NCBI GenBank assembly: GCA_007695145.1
Contig: REEI01000041.1
Location: 1 to 64,000 of the forward strand
Length of the DNA stretch: 64,000 bases
Source of the DNA: Saprospirales bacterium
Lineage (GTDB): Bacteria; Bacteroidota; Bacteroidia; Chitinophagales; Saprospiraceae
Direction of reading: 5' to 3'
Under the pieces are notes generated by a model. That model was given only the letters and a program-made list of their open reading frames with translations. It was not told the origin of the DNA and made no database searches. Within the stretch, counting starts at the first letter, position 1. Every line of letters starts with the position of its first letter. Positions 35,717 through 45,068 of the stretch are shown in pieces. The translations under genes and the position numbers were made by a program.

Positions 35717-36289
35717 ATGTTTAGTTTAGAGATTAATGAGTTTCCTGAAGTCCTGGTGATTAATAATTTTGAAAAAGGAGAGTTCGATGGGCAATTCAGT
35801 TTTCCTCCTCTGGAATTTAAGATTAAAGCCCACTCTGAGATTGCCTCAGAAGTGGATGCTGGTGTCTATATACTGCCGCTGGATAAATGGAACAACGATT
35901 CTATTGTTGTCGTCTACGGAGGTTACGAAGAGATGGGAGAGCTCACAGTGGGATTTTTCGTTGGGCTTCAAGGCGGGTCAGTTGTTCCTTTAGATTTTGC
36001 GACTTTAATCTCCGAAATTGATGAGCCTGTGCCTATCGAAATCTATCCCGTTCCTGCTGACAATTATATCCTTGTAAGTATTCCTTCACAAGAAAGTATC
36101 ACGGAAATTCTTATTGACGGTTAGGATATTGAAACTATTGAAGGACGTTTAATGAAGCAAGAGCTGATTGAAAATGCGAACGATTATATTCGAATAGAGA
36201 CTCACGATATTCCGGTGGGATATTTTGTTGTCACTTTGGGTACACATGTTGGAAAAGTACCCGAAAGATTTTACTTAAAAGATAATTAA
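35717..36289 (+). pseudogene. Decayed T9SS cargo gene fragment with internal TAG
   Basis: An ATG frame reads 135 codons to a TAG at 36122-36124, then continues in the same frame for 54 more codons to TAA at 36289. The part before the stop contains IEIYPVPADNYILVSIPSQESITEILIDG and the part after has GRLMKQELIENANDYIRIETHDIPVGYFVV...ERFYLKDN. Together they make a diverged T9SS sorting domain interrupted by the TAG. An in-frame TAA lies nine bases before the ATG and no signal peptide is present, so the 5' end is also missing. It is best read as a gene remnant. Confidence 0.7.
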
Positions 36290-36344
36290 TTCTGATTAAG
36301 ATATGTTTATGTGTGATAGAGAATATTAATGCGTCATACCACTT

Positions 36345-36352
36345 TACCTTTG
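36345..36352 (+). promoter_or_regulatory. -7 element upstream of the TonB-receptor-like gene
   Basis: TACCTTTG fits TAnnTTTG and lies 34 bases before the ATG at 36387. No clear TTG is found at the -33 position. Confidence 0.4.
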
Positions 36353-36386
36353 CGATTATGAAAATACAAGTATTTAAAAAACTTCA

Positions 36387-38867
36387 ATGAAAATTTTCAA
36401 CTCCTGTTTATTTATTGCACTCTTGTCTATACTTTTTGCCTTCGGCCCGCATCCTAATTCTCTTTTTGGTCAGAGGGGCCCCTCCTCATTCAATGGGGAG
36501 ATTTCTGGAAGGGTATTGGAGGCGGGAACAGAGGAGGCAGTTCCATTTGCAACTGTTAGTGTAATTTCTTCGGAGTCCGGCGAGTTAATCAGAGGAACCG
36601 TAACAGAAAATAATGGGGCCTTTTTTCTGGAAAGAATTCCTCAGGGGGAGTTTTTTCTGAGAGTCAACTTTATTGGATTTCAAACTTTTGAAACTGAGGA
36701 GTTTACTCTGAATAGGGAGAATCCAACCCGCTTTTTTTCAAGGATCACCTTGAGAGTTTCAGCCGAACAGCTACAGGAGGTAGTGATTTCTGAGCAGAGA
36801 AGTAGTTTTGAGACGCGTCTTGATCGCAGAATTTTCAACGTGGAGAATGACATTGTTAGTGAGGGGGGAAGTGCTCTCGAAGTGCTTGGTAATGTTCCAT
36901 CAGTAGAAGTCGATATCGATGACAATATTTCTCTTCGAGGGGATGGAAATGTAACTATTTTAATAGATGGGCGACCCTCAACTTTTTCTTCTGCCGAGGT
37001 TCTAAGGCAAATTCCGGGAAATTCTATTGAGAGAATTGAAGTTATTACTAACCCCTCAGCGCGATTTGACCCGGAGGGAATGTCTGGAATTATCAATATC
37101 ATATTGAAGAAAGACCGCCAATTTGGAGTGAATGGCAACCTAAATCTCAGTTACGGTCGCGGTAGAGCTGATCAGTATTCCGGTTCGCTTGGATTGAATA
37201 TGAGAAACTCCAATGTAAATATTTTTGGAAACTATTCATACAACAACAGGGATCGAATTTCCAGGGGTACTGGTACCTCGAGGGTGGCCTTCCCGGATAC
37301 TACCTATTCCTTCACCCAGATTGATCACAATATTAGAAACAATACCTCACATCTATTTAGGGGAGGTGTTGATTACTTTGTCAACAATAGGAATACTCTG
37401 TACCTTTCCGGAAACTACCGGGTCAATGACAACAGTAATGAAAGTGATCTCGAGCTTGAATATTTCGATAAGTTAGGCAATCCGGCCTTTGAATCTATTC
37501 GAAGAACGGCCGGGATTGGCAATGGATATGGTTTTGAAGTAAATACAGGTTGGCAAAAGAGGTTTTTGAATCCTAATAATCGGATGGATTTTGATGTGAT
37601 TTTTTCCAGAGATACCGATGACAGGGGAACCGATTATGTGCAGGACTTCTTTGATCCCGTGGGACAGGAGGCTGAACCAAGCTTTATTCAAACACAGAGT
37701 AGAGATAATTTAAATCAACTTTTTTCCGCTAGATTGGATGCAGACCTTGAACTTTGGAGCGGTTGGATGGCGGAAACAGGACTGAGGGTTGATTTGAATT
37801 CCATCGACAATAAGTTAAACTCTTTTGATATTGACCCATTGACAGGTGAGCAGGTCAACGACGTAAATATTTCCAACCATTTTTTGTATGATCAGGAGGT
37901 TTACGCAGCTTATTTTACAGTGGGAACTGAATGGGGAAATTGGCAGTACAAAGTCGGTTTAAGGGCCGAACAAACATTTACCCAATCAGAATTGAAAACA
38001 ACCGATGAGCTGTTTAATAACAACTATTTTAGCTTATTCCCATCCTTTTTTCTTGGGTACAATCTTTCAGAAGGAGAGGATTTGATATTGAGCTATAGCA
38101 GGCGGATAAATCGACCAGGTACCTGGCAGCTCAACCCCTTTAGAGATTTATCGGATCCGAATAACTTTAGAACGGGAAACCCATTTCTTCGACCTGAGTA
38201 CACCGATGTGTTTGAGTTATCCTACATAAGGATTTGGGACCAACTTACTTTGAACAACAGTATTTACTATAGGCAGACCAATGATTTGATAAGAAGATAT
38301 ATCGATTTTGATCCTGCTGGTATTACCATGGTGACATTTGAAAACATTGGAAGGAGTCACTCATATGGGGTTGAAGCTATCGCTAATTACCGACCAATGA
38401 GGTGGTGGAATATCAATGCTACTGCAAACTTTTTTGCTCAGAAGTTGGATCGCAGTGAGTTGACCGAAGGTTTGAACAGGTCAAGTGAGGGTTTTACTCT
38501 TCAACTGAGTTCAAACAAAACTGTGTGGAATGGTATGTCGGTTCAGCTTTCTTCCAGGTACCGTTCTGGTTTTATTGTTCCTCAGGGAGAAATAAAGGCC
38601 TTTTTCAATGTTGACCTGGCTGTTAGGAAAAACTTCTTGGATAACAATCTCACTGTTAGTCTTAATGCAAGAGATGTTTTCAATACCCTTAGATTTCGAT
38701 TCAATACAGTGGACGATGTTCCCATTGTCAGAAGTTTTGAACGAAGTTGGGACAGCAGGGTTGTTACCCTTAATGCAAATTGGCGATTTGGAAGAACACT
38801 GGATGGTCCTCAGCGAAGACAGCAGAGAAGAGAAGCTGCAGATAGGTTTGAGACCCCGGACCTTTAA
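36387..38867 (+). CDS. TonB-dependent receptor-like outer membrane protein
   Basis: The 826-residue protein has a signal peptide (NSCLFIALLSILFAFG). A carboxypeptidase-regulatory-like beta-sandwich follows (about 35-115: NGEISGRVLEAGTEEAVPFATVSV). Next is a plug-like region (about 130-220: LEVLGNVPSVEVDIDDNISLRGDGNVTILIDGRPS, then IERIEVITNPSARFDPEGMSGIINIIL). The remaining ~600 residues are a 22-strand-type barrel with repeated aromatic-ended strands, of the 'outer membrane beta-barrel protein' (OMP_b-brl_3) group. It would take up a large ligand or remodel the surface, energised by TonB. No SusD partner is adjacent and no TonB box is obvious, so the ligand is unknown. Confidence 0.9.
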   Translation: MKIFNSCLFIALLSILFAFGPHPNSLFGQRGPSSFNGEISGRVLEAGTEEAVPFATVSVISSESGELIRGTVTENNGAFFLERIPQGEFFLRVNFIGFQTFETEEFTLNRENPTRFFSRITLRVSAEQLQEVVISEQRSSFETRLDRRIFNVENDIVSEGGSALEVLGNVPSVEVDIDDNISLRGDGNVTILIDGRPSTFSSAEVLRQIPGNSIERIEVITNPSARFDPEGMSGIINIILKKDRQFGVNGNLNLSYGRGRADQYSGSLGLNMRNSNVNIFGNYSYNNRDRISRGTGTSRVAFPDTTYSFTQIDHNIRNNTSHLFRGGVDYFVNNRNTLYLSGNYRVNDNSNESDLELEYFDKLGNPAFESIRRTAGIGNGYGFEVNTGWQKRFLNPNNRMDFDVIFSRDTDDRGTDYVQDFFDPVGQEAEPSFIQTQSRDNLNQLFSARLDADLELWSGWMAETGLRVDLNSIDNKLNSFDIDPLTGEQVNDVNISNHFLYDQEVYAAYFTVGTEWGNWQYKVGLRAEQTFTQSELKTTDELFNNNYFSLFPSFFLGYNLSEGEDLILSYSRRINRPGTWQLNPFRDLSDPNNFRTGNPFLRPEYTDVFELSYIRIWDQLTLNNSIYYRQTNDLIRRYIDFDPAGITMVTFENIGRSHSYGVEAIANYRPMRWWNINATANFFAQKLDRSELTEGLNRSSEGFTLQLSSNKTVWNGMSVQLSSRYRSGFIVPQGEIKAFFNVDLAVRKNFLDNNLTVSLNARDVFNTLRFRFNTVDDVPIVRSFERSWDSRVVTLNANWRFGRTLDGPQRRQQRREAADRFETPDL

Positions 38868-38903
38868 TCAGTTGATTTTATTTTACAATCCTGATAGAAT
38901 TCC

Positions 38904-38934
38904 TTGCGCGATAGGCATCATTTAGGTAAATTTG
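38904..38934 (+). promoter_or_regulatory. Bacteroidota-type promoter for the T9SS cargo gene at 38975
   Basis: TTG at 38904-38906 and TAAATTTG at 38927-38934 are separated by 20 bases, an excellent match to the primary-sigma consensus. The ATG follows 40 bases downstream. Confidence 0.65.
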
Positions 38935-38974
38935 CGGGGTTCAATTAACTTTACCAACCGTAAATTTATCCTGT

Positions 38975-40048
38975 ATGATTAAAAATTTGTCTATTGTCCT
39001 CAGCTTGATGGTTCTCGGAATAGGACTGGTTGCACAGCCGGTTATTTCACTTCCTTTATTGGGAGACCAGGACAAAGTGTACACCTTCAGAACCGCAGCA
39101 GCCGGAGGACTCAATGTTGATGTTGCCGGCCCCAATGTAGTTTGGGACCTATCCAACATTGATCCGGATTCTATTTTGCCGGAAATTTCATTTCAGGAAT
39201 TTATCCCACTGCTTGAAGCGCCATTTAGCAATTTATTTTCGAATGCTGATTTTGTATTGAGAGAGACTTCAGAGTTTTCTGTTGACTATAATTACCTCGA
39301 ACTAAAGTCTGATCGCTTGGTAGTAATAGGATTGTACACTGAAGGAGATACTCTTCCGGCCTTTTTTCCAGAGCCAATTCTCCTGACCCCATTGCCTTTG
39401 GAATTTGGTTTCACAGAGTCTGAAACCATTCCATTTGTATTTGACTTTGCGGATTTGGTGGACACCTTTCAACTTACAAATGCCTATGAAGCAGATGCCT
39501 GGGGAGAACTCCGGCTGCCAAATGGTATTGAATTGCAAAATACCATGAGACTCAAGGCAAAATCTGATATAGATGGATTAATTGAAACGGATGAGGGAAT
39601 ATTCCGGGTTGTAGTTGACCAAACCTCTTATTTGTTTTTAAACAATGATTTTGGTGTTCCAGTGGCAACCTATACCCGTCAAACAGCAACTTTCTTTTTG
39701 GTTCTTGGTCCTATTCAAGTTCCCATATTTGAATTGCCTGCTGAGCCTTCCCTGGAATTCTACAGCGTATTAGGTACAAATACAGATGAGATTTCTTCTG
39801 ACCTTGAAGTACAATTGTTCCCCAATCCCGCGAGTGATTTTATCCATTTGAGTTTTGGAGAAGGACTTCCAAAGGATATGGTCTATGAGATATTTGATCT
39901 ATCAGGAAAATCTCTAATGACTGGAATAATTAGTGCGGAATCATCTATACATCAGATTGAGACAAAAACTCTAAGTAGTGGCATGTATCAATTATCTTTG
40001 AGTTCGAATAGCACCAGGAAAGTCATTCCATTCTTAGTTAAGAAATAA
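38975..40048 (+). CDS. T9SS type A sorting domain-containing protein
   Basis: The 357-residue protein has a signal peptide (KNLSIVLSLMVLGIGLVAQ) and ends in a type A sorting domain: VQLFPNPASDFIHLSFGEG, MVYEIFDLSGKSLMTG, SGMYQLSLSSNSTRK and the basic end FLVKK. The body (residues ~22-275) is beta-rich and opens with VISLPLLGDQDKVYTF, but I recognise no functional domain in it. It should be exported by the T9SS. It has its own promoter and a strong terminator and so is monocistronic. Confidence 0.85.
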   Translation: MIKNLSIVLSLMVLGIGLVAQPVISLPLLGDQDKVYTFRTAAAGGLNVDVAGPNVVWDLSNIDPDSILPEISFQEFIPLLEAPFSNLFSNADFVLRETSEFSVDYNYLELKSDRLVVIGLYTEGDTLPAFFPEPILLTPLPLEFGFTESETIPFVFDFADLVDTFQLTNAYEADAWGELRLPNGIELQNTMRLKAKSDIDGLIETDEGIFRVVVDQTSYLFLNNDFGVPVATYTRQTATFFLVLGPIQVPIFELPAEPSLEFYSVLGTNTDEISSDLEVQLFPNPASDFIHLSFGEGLPKDMVYEIFDLSGKSLMTGIISAESSIHQIETKTLSSGMYQLSLSSNSTRKVIPFLVKK

Positions 40049-40080
40049 AAGCAATACCTACTTAAAATTGCCGAATAGCT

Positions 40081-40112
40081 GGGGCGGTGTGTAAAATCAT
40101 CGCCCCTTTTTT
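40081..40112 (+). terminator. Terminator after the T9SS cargo gene
   Basis: GGGGCGGTG at 40081-40089 pairs with CATCGCCCC at 40098-40106 (nine pairs, one G-T), then six T. It overlaps the stop codon region of the convergent aminotransferase gene. Confidence 0.88.
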
Positions 40113-41388
40113 AGGTCGCTAACCTCTTTACGGCCTCTACCAATTTATCTATTTCCCCTTTTGAATTACTGATGTTGGGGCTGATCCTGACACCGTCAAG
40201 GCCTCCCCAAACCGGGGCGACTGTGTAAATTCCATGTTGCTCAAATAGTTTTTCGCCCAAAACAGATGATGGCATCCCCCTTAGAGAAAACATTCCCAGT
40301 GCACAGCTGAATTCCCTTCTGAATGAAGTTTTTATCTCAACTCCATTTATCTCAGACAGTTTATTGAGGGCGTAGTTTTTTAAATAAAACAGCCGTTCGC
40401 ACTTTTTTTCTAAACCGATCAGCTCTAAAAAATCAAGAGCCGTGTGGATGGCCAAATCAATCGGACTGTTGTGTATCCCGAAGTTTTCAAACTTTCTGAT
40501 GTCCTTGGATTCAGGATCTGAAGCTGCAAGCATCGGTCGGGTTTCGGAAATTAAATTCTTCTTTACGGTCAACAAACCCGTGCCAATGGGAGCCGATATC
40601 CATTTGTGTAAACTGGCAGCCCAGTAATCGCAAGAGTTTTGCTCGACATTGCAATCCATTTGACCCGGAATGTGTGCCCCGTCAACAAACAACCTAATTC
40701 CTGTGGCATTTAGCTTCTCTGCTATGTTTTTCACTGGAATCAACTGTCCGTTCCAGTTGAACATTTCCATGACTTGTATCGCTCTGGTTTTGGCTGAAAT
40801 AGCATTCAAATAGGGACTAATGAGTTCGTCAACAGATTCTGAGGGTAGGGGTACATCCACCCAAACGAGCTTAATTCCTTCAAATTTTTCCCTTTGTTTC
40901 CATGCATTCACCAAGGTGGGGTAGTCCTGTCGACTGAGGATTACTTCTTCTCCTCTCTTTAAAGGCATTCCAAAGATGGCCGTCTCCATAGCGCTGGAAG
41001 TGTTCCGCTGCAAACTCAGTTCCTCTGAGTCCACTCCTACCAGCTGAGCCAGTCTTTTTCTGAGCAGTTCCCTTGATTCTGAGAAACCCTCGAAGAACCA
41101 ATACCCGGGAAGCTCATTGGCCAGGCGGGTATATTCATTCTGAGCCAACATTACCGGGATCGGCATGCTGTTGATGCTTCCGTGATTGAGGTTGATATAG
41201 TCAAAAGCCTGGTAGGAAGTTTTTCTTATTTTTTCCCAAAAGTCTTCAAAGGTGGCCAATTCTTCTGCCGATACCCCTTTGACTTCTGAGGTGATCTTCT
41301 GTAGCTTTTGCCAGGTAGGGGATTTCTTAACTTTCTCGTCCACCGCATTCAAGCGGTTTGAGAGCCTTTCTTTTGTATTTCCAGACAT
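40111..41388 (-). CDS. Class V aminotransferase-fold PLP enzyme
   Basis: From the ATG at 41388 (MSGNTKERL) the protein has 425 residues; a longer frame to 41430 adds 14 residues without family support. The PLP-binding lysine is in WAASLHKWISAPIGTG, after the Asp of IRLFVDGAHIPGQMD. Other class V blocks are INLNHGSINSMPIPV near the start, RNTSSAMETAIFG and a late FGIHNSPIDLAIHTAL. It most resembles isopenicillin-N-epimerase/cysteine-desulfurase-like members. No Tat signal is present, so it is cytoplasmic. The substrate cannot be assigned, and the neighbours do not help. Confidence 0.85.
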   Translation of the reverse strand: MSGNTKERLSNRLNAVDEKVKKSPTWQKLQKITSEVKGVSAEELATFEDFWEKIRKTSYQAFDYINLNHGSINSMPIPVMLAQNEYTRLANELPGYWFFEGFSESRELLRKRLAQLVGVDSEELSLQRNTSSAMETAIFGMPLKRGEEVILSRQDYPTLVNAWKQREKFEGIKLVWVDVPLPSESVDELISPYLNAISAKTRAIQVMEMFNWNGQLIPVKNIAEKLNATGIRLFVDGAHIPGQMDCNVEQNSCDYWAASLHKWISAPIGTGLLTVKKNLISETRPMLAASDPESKDIRKFENFGIHNSPIDLAIHTALDFLELIGLEKKCERLFYLKNYALNKLSEINGVEIKTSFRREFSCALGMFSLRGMPSSVLGEKLFEQHGIYTVAPVWGGLDGVRISPNISNSKGEIDKLVEAVKRLAT

Positions 41389-41430
41389 TTGTATGGTGTA
41401 GATATTGAGTAAATCTGTAATCATGCACAA

Positions 41431-41873
41431 ATTTCCGAAAATTATATGACTTTATTTTATTATCTGTTACCTGAATCAATGTGGTTGAGAACTAATGGTG
41501 CTGTTTACTTCAAAATTTTTTATTGAATTGCAGGTACATAGTTGAATGGAACTTATAGGAATTTAATGCTATAGGTTTAATAATTTACTCTTGAAATGTT
41601 GTATGCCTTTTATTTCCCTCATTCAATTAGTAGAAGCCACTGGCTTGATGGCATGGAATGACCAGCTGTTTTGTCTCCTTTTGTCAGCCCAGATGATTTT
41701 GTCCGTAAAATGTTGCATTTGGTAGAAATAGAGCTTTTAATATCTCTTTTCAGTGAATTTCTGCGTTTTGATACATATTTTTCACAATGCCGGTGCACTC
41801 AGCTGATAATAACAGACCAAATATTATCGCAAAGTTGGTTGTCAGTATTCGGTTGTTTTTAAAACTTTAATCG
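41431..41873. other. Divergent intergenic region, nothing recognised
   Basis: The 443-base AT-rich gap lies between the divergent aminotransferase and subtilase genes. It presumably holds both promoters. Short frames here have no family resemblance. Confidence 0.35.
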
Positions 41874-43487
41874 ATGCAGAAGTTACTATTTATCCTTTTT
41901 CTTTTCCCAACAGTACTATTTGCTCAAACGGGGGTCCCTCTAGATTGGTTTCATCTCTGTCCTGTAGAGGACGGCTTCAGAGGACTCAATACTGCCGGTG
42001 CATACCAATTATTGGAAGGGAGGGAAAGTAAAACAATTGTAGTGGCGGTGATTGATAGTGGGGTAGATATTGAGCACGAAGACCTTAGAAATAACATTTG
42101 GACCAATCCCGGTGAAATACCTGGTACAGGAAGGGATGACGACAGTAACGGTTATGTTGACGACATAAATGGCTGGAATTTTATCGGTGGCCCTGATGGT
42201 AACGTAATCCATGATAATCTTGAAATTACACGGCTCTACCGAAAATATAGGGATTTATACAGTCATTGGAATCCACTTGAGCTCAATAGAAGAGATCGCT
42301 TGAAATACGCCAGATATCTAACCTATAAAAGAGCTTATCAGGAGGGGCGTGAGCGGGCAGCTAACAATTTGGAGCAATTTAAAGAATTTAGAAACAGACT
42401 GGTATTATCTATCGATAAGGTCATGCTCGCACTTGGTGACCAGCCCATCACTGAATCAGCCCTCAGTTCAATCGATCCGCAGGGGGACCAGGATGTGAGC
42501 TTTGGGATTATGGTATTGCTAAACTTTATTGAAGACTATCCATCAGGAGACTACGAGACCATCAGAGAGGATCTGATTCGGGCAATGGATGCAGGGGTGG
42601 AACATTATTATAGCAGTTACCATTACCATTATAATGTGGATTTTTGCCCACGCCATCTTGTGAATGACAATTACGAAGATCAGGAGGAGCGATTTTATGG
42701 GAATAACGAAGTGGGTGGAGAATTCTCCGAGCATGGAACCCATGTCGCAGGAATTATTGGAGCTGTGAGAGGCAATGACCTGGGGATGGATGGTATAGTT
42801 GACAATGTCCGCATAATGTCAATCCGCACTGTACCAAATGGCGATGAGAGAGATAAGGATGTGGCCAATGCCATCCGGTATGCGGTTGACAATGGTGCTT
42901 CTGTAATTAATATGTCCTTTGGGAAGGGTTTCTCGTGGAATAAGTCCGTTGTAGACGATGCGGTGAGGTATGCAGAGAAAAACGATGTGTTGCTCGTTCA
43001 TGCAGCCGGAAATGGATCTCAAAATAATGATCTGAATGATAATTTCCCCAATCCTGTATTTGAGAAAAGAAGATTTTTGGGACCGCGAAGAGCAAGGAAC
43101 TGGATTTCAGTTGGCGCCCTTAGTTACAATGAGCCTCCCGCTAAAGTGGCTTCCTTTTCGAACTACGGCAGAGAGACAGTGGATGTATTCGCTCCGGGTG
43201 AGTTTATTTACTCAACCATTCCAGGTAACGAGTATCAGGACAATATGGGCACCAGTATGGCTGCTCCTATGGTGTCCGGATTGGCTGCCTTATTGCGGTC
43301 TTATTTTCCTGAATTCAATGCGAGACAAATTAAGTCCATCATCAAAGATTCTGCAATCAGGGAGAATGCACAGGTAGTTCAGCCTGGGACAAGAGAGATG
43401 GTATCATTTAGCGAATTGAGTAGAACTGGGGGCTACATCAATGCATACGAAGCTGTGAAACTGGCCATTCAGAGATCAAAAAATTAA
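41874..43487 (+). CDS. S8 family serine peptidase (subtilase)
   Basis: The 537-residue protein has a signal peptide (KLLFILFLFPTVLFAQ). The catalytic triad is visible: Asp61 in VVAVIDSGVDIEHEDL, His287 in SEHGTHVAGIIGA and Ser461 in GTSMAAPMVSGLAALL, with the oxyanion Asn in HAAGNGSQNN. The 225-residue gap between Asp and His is unusually long and holds a helical, charged insertion (LYRKYRDLYSHWNPLELNRRDRLKYARYL). No prodomain of the I9 type and no T9SS domain are seen, so it is probably periplasmic. Similar peptidases with this insertion are common in Bacteroidota. The csaA-like gene starts 3 bases after the stop. Confidence 0.93.
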   Translation: MQKLLFILFLFPTVLFAQTGVPLDWFHLCPVEDGFRGLNTAGAYQLLEGRESKTIVVAVIDSGVDIEHEDLRNNIWTNPGEIPGTGRDDDSNGYVDDINGWNFIGGPDGNVIHDNLEITRLYRKYRDLYSHWNPLELNRRDRLKYARYLTYKRAYQEGRERAANNLEQFKEFRNRLVLSIDKVMLALGDQPITESALSSIDPQGDQDVSFGIMVLLNFIEDYPSGDYETIREDLIRAMDAGVEHYYSSYHYHYNVDFCPRHLVNDNYEDQEERFYGNNEVGGEFSEHGTHVAGIIGAVRGNDLGMDGIVDNVRIMSIRTVPNGDERDKDVANAIRYAVDNGASVINMSFGKGFSWNKSVVDDAVRYAEKNDVLLVHAAGNGSQNNDLNDNFPNPVFEKRRFLGPRRARNWISVGALSYNEPPAKVASFSNYGRETVDVFAPGEFIYSTIPGNEYQDNMGTSMAAPMVSGLAALLRSYFPEFNARQIKSIIKDSAIRENAQVVQPGTREMVSFSELSRTGGYINAYEAVKLAIQRSKN

Positions 43488-43490
43488 ACC

Positions 43491-43835
43491 ATGGAAAAAA
43501 AACCAATGATAAGCTGGTCTGACTTTGATAAAGTGGATATGAGAGTCGGTAAAGTTTTGGAGGCATCCTATTTTGAAGAGGCAAAGGTTCCTGCAATAAA
43601 AATGCTGATAGACTTTGGACCAATTGGAACTCTTAAAAGCTCTGCACAGATTACAGACCACTACCTGCCCGCCAATTTAGTTGGAAATCAAGTGATTGCT
43701 GTGGTCAATTTTCCTCCAAAACAAGTTGCAAATATGATGAGCGAGTGTCTTGTACTGGGGATAATTGAACTGGGCGGTGAGGTTGTATTGTTGAGACCGG
43801 ATAAAGAGGTAGAAAATGGGCGACCAGTAGCTTGA
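43491..43835 (+). CDS. csaA: tRNA-binding protein, CsaA-like
   Basis: The 114-residue protein is a stand-alone tRNA-binding (OB-fold, EMAP-like) domain. It begins ISWSDFDKVDMRVGKVLEASYFEEAKVPAIKMLIDFG, continues with LKSSAQITDHYLPANLVGNQVIAVVNFPPKQVANMMSECLVLGI and ends LLRPDKEVENGRPVA, closely matching CsaA. CsaA binds tRNA and in Bacillus has been linked to chaperone activity and protein export. It is almost certainly cotranscribed with the subtilase gene upstream. Length is normal for the family. Confidence 0.93.
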   Translation: MEKKPMISWSDFDKVDMRVGKVLEASYFEEAKVPAIKMLIDFGPIGTLKSSAQITDHYLPANLVGNQVIAVVNFPPKQVANMMSECLVLGIIELGGEVVLLRPDKEVENGRPVA

Positions 43836-44038
43836 GTTTTTTGTAAGAGCTCAACTGAGTGTCATTTTGGAGAAAAAGAATCGGGGGATTCAGCAGAGAC
43901 TAAACCTGTCTTCTTAGATGCATCTCAAGCAATTACCTTCAAGTCTCTACAAAAGAATTGATTTTCGAACGGTTATTTTTCAAAAAATTTACCCAAATTT
44001 AATGCTGAATTTTTAGCTTTGCTGTTTATATCTTTTAA

Positions 44039-44620
44039 ATGCGATTCGCAGAACTCAAAAAATATGTTTTAAATCTCCTCGAAAGGGATTTAAATCCCAA
44101 GCTGACCTACCATGGAGTACATCATACTGAGGATGTTCTGTCGGTTACCAGAAAGTATATCGATATTTTTTCAATTGAGGAGCGAGAAGCTCTATTGTTG
44201 GAAACCGGAGCACTCCTCCACGATACCGGTTTTCTTAATACCTACAAAGATCACGAAGAAGAAGGTGCCAGGATCGCATCCCAATTATTGCCCGGCTTTG
44301 GATTTGATTCGAGCCAGATTTCAATTGTGAATGGATTGATCATGGCAACTAAAGTTCCGCAGCAACCCACAAACCTTCTGGAGCAAATTATTTGTGATGC
44401 AGACCTGGATTATCTCGGTCGTGAGGATGTTTACGCCATTAGTGAAACCTTGTTTATAGAACTTCAGCATTTCACTCCTCTTAAAGAAAGAGGTGACTGG
44501 GACAAAGTTCAGATTAGCTTTTTGAAGAGCCACAGTTTTCATACGGATTGGGCTATAGAAAACCGAAAGCCCGGAAAAGAGAAATATTTGGCTGAGCTCT
44601 GTCTGCGCACAGACAGGTAA
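44039..44620 (+). CDS. HD-domain phosphohydrolase-type protein
   Basis: The 193-residue cytoplasmic protein has an HD fold. Metal-binding residues are visible as HGVHHTEDV (His28/29), ALLHDTGFL (His61-Asp62), a further YKDHEEEGARIA and ICDADLDYLG (about residues 118-127). It resembles the small single-domain HD proteins that hydrolyse nucleotides or nucleotide second messengers. The substrate is not deducible. It is followed tail-to-tail by the minus-strand cNMP-binding gene, with only 13 bases between. Confidence 0.88.
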   Translation: MRFAELKKYVLNLLERDLNPKLTYHGVHHTEDVLSVTRKYIDIFSIEEREALLLETGALLHDTGFLNTYKDHEEEGARIASQLLPGFGFDSSQISIVNGLIMATKVPQQPTNLLEQIICDADLDYLGREDVYAISETLFIELQHFTPLKERGDWDKVQISFLKSHSFHTDWAIENRKPGKEKYLAELCLRTDR

Positions 44621-44633
44621 TTATTGAATCCGT

Positions 44634-45068
44634 TCAGCTCTTGAGTCTTGCGATTTCTTCATTGAGTGAAATGATTCTCCTGATCAATACCTGAATAATT
44701 TCACTGAGGATTTCAGACTTTTCATAAAGTAAGTCCATGAAGTAATCCCTACCAATTATATATACTATACTGTCTTCTAGAGTTGAAACTGAGGCTGTTC
44801 TGGGGATGGGGGTCAGCAGGGCAAGTTCTCCGACTATTTCATTTGCTCCCAATTGGGCAAAGACACTGTCTCCGTCGTGTACTTTTACTTTGCCGGACTT
44901 GATAATGTACATGCAATCACCGATTTCTCCTTTTTTTATAAACTCCCTACCTGCCGGGATTTCTTCAAATTCCATGATTCGAGCAATGTCCAAAAGAGAG
45001 GCCTCCGGCAAGTTTTCAAAAACAGAGACCGTTTTTAGCGAAAATACTTTGTCAATCAGAAATTCCAT
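44634..45068 (-). CDS. Cyclic nucleotide-binding domain protein
   Basis: The 144-residue protein is a Crp-type cNMP-binding domain with no DNA-binding helix-turn-helix. It includes EFIKKGEIGDCMYIIKSGKVKVHDGD and the phosphate-binding cassette GELALLTPIPRTASV (residues 80-94), where Glu81 and Arg90 are the residues that hold the ribose-phosphate. A C-terminal helix follows (IIQVLIRRIISLNEEIARLKS). Its ATG overlaps the end of the HEAT/translocase gene by 17 bases in another frame, so the two are coupled. In relatives I recall, the cNMP domain is part of the same polypeptide as the HEAT region. Here it is a separate gene. Confidence 0.9.
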   Translation of the reverse strand: MEFLIDKVFSLKTVSVFENLPEASLLDIARIMEFEEIPAGREFIKKGEIGDCMYIIKSGKVKVHDGDSVFAQLGANEIVGELALLTPIPRTASVSTLEDSIVYIIGRDYFMDLLYEKSEILSEIIQVLIRRIISLNEEIARLKS

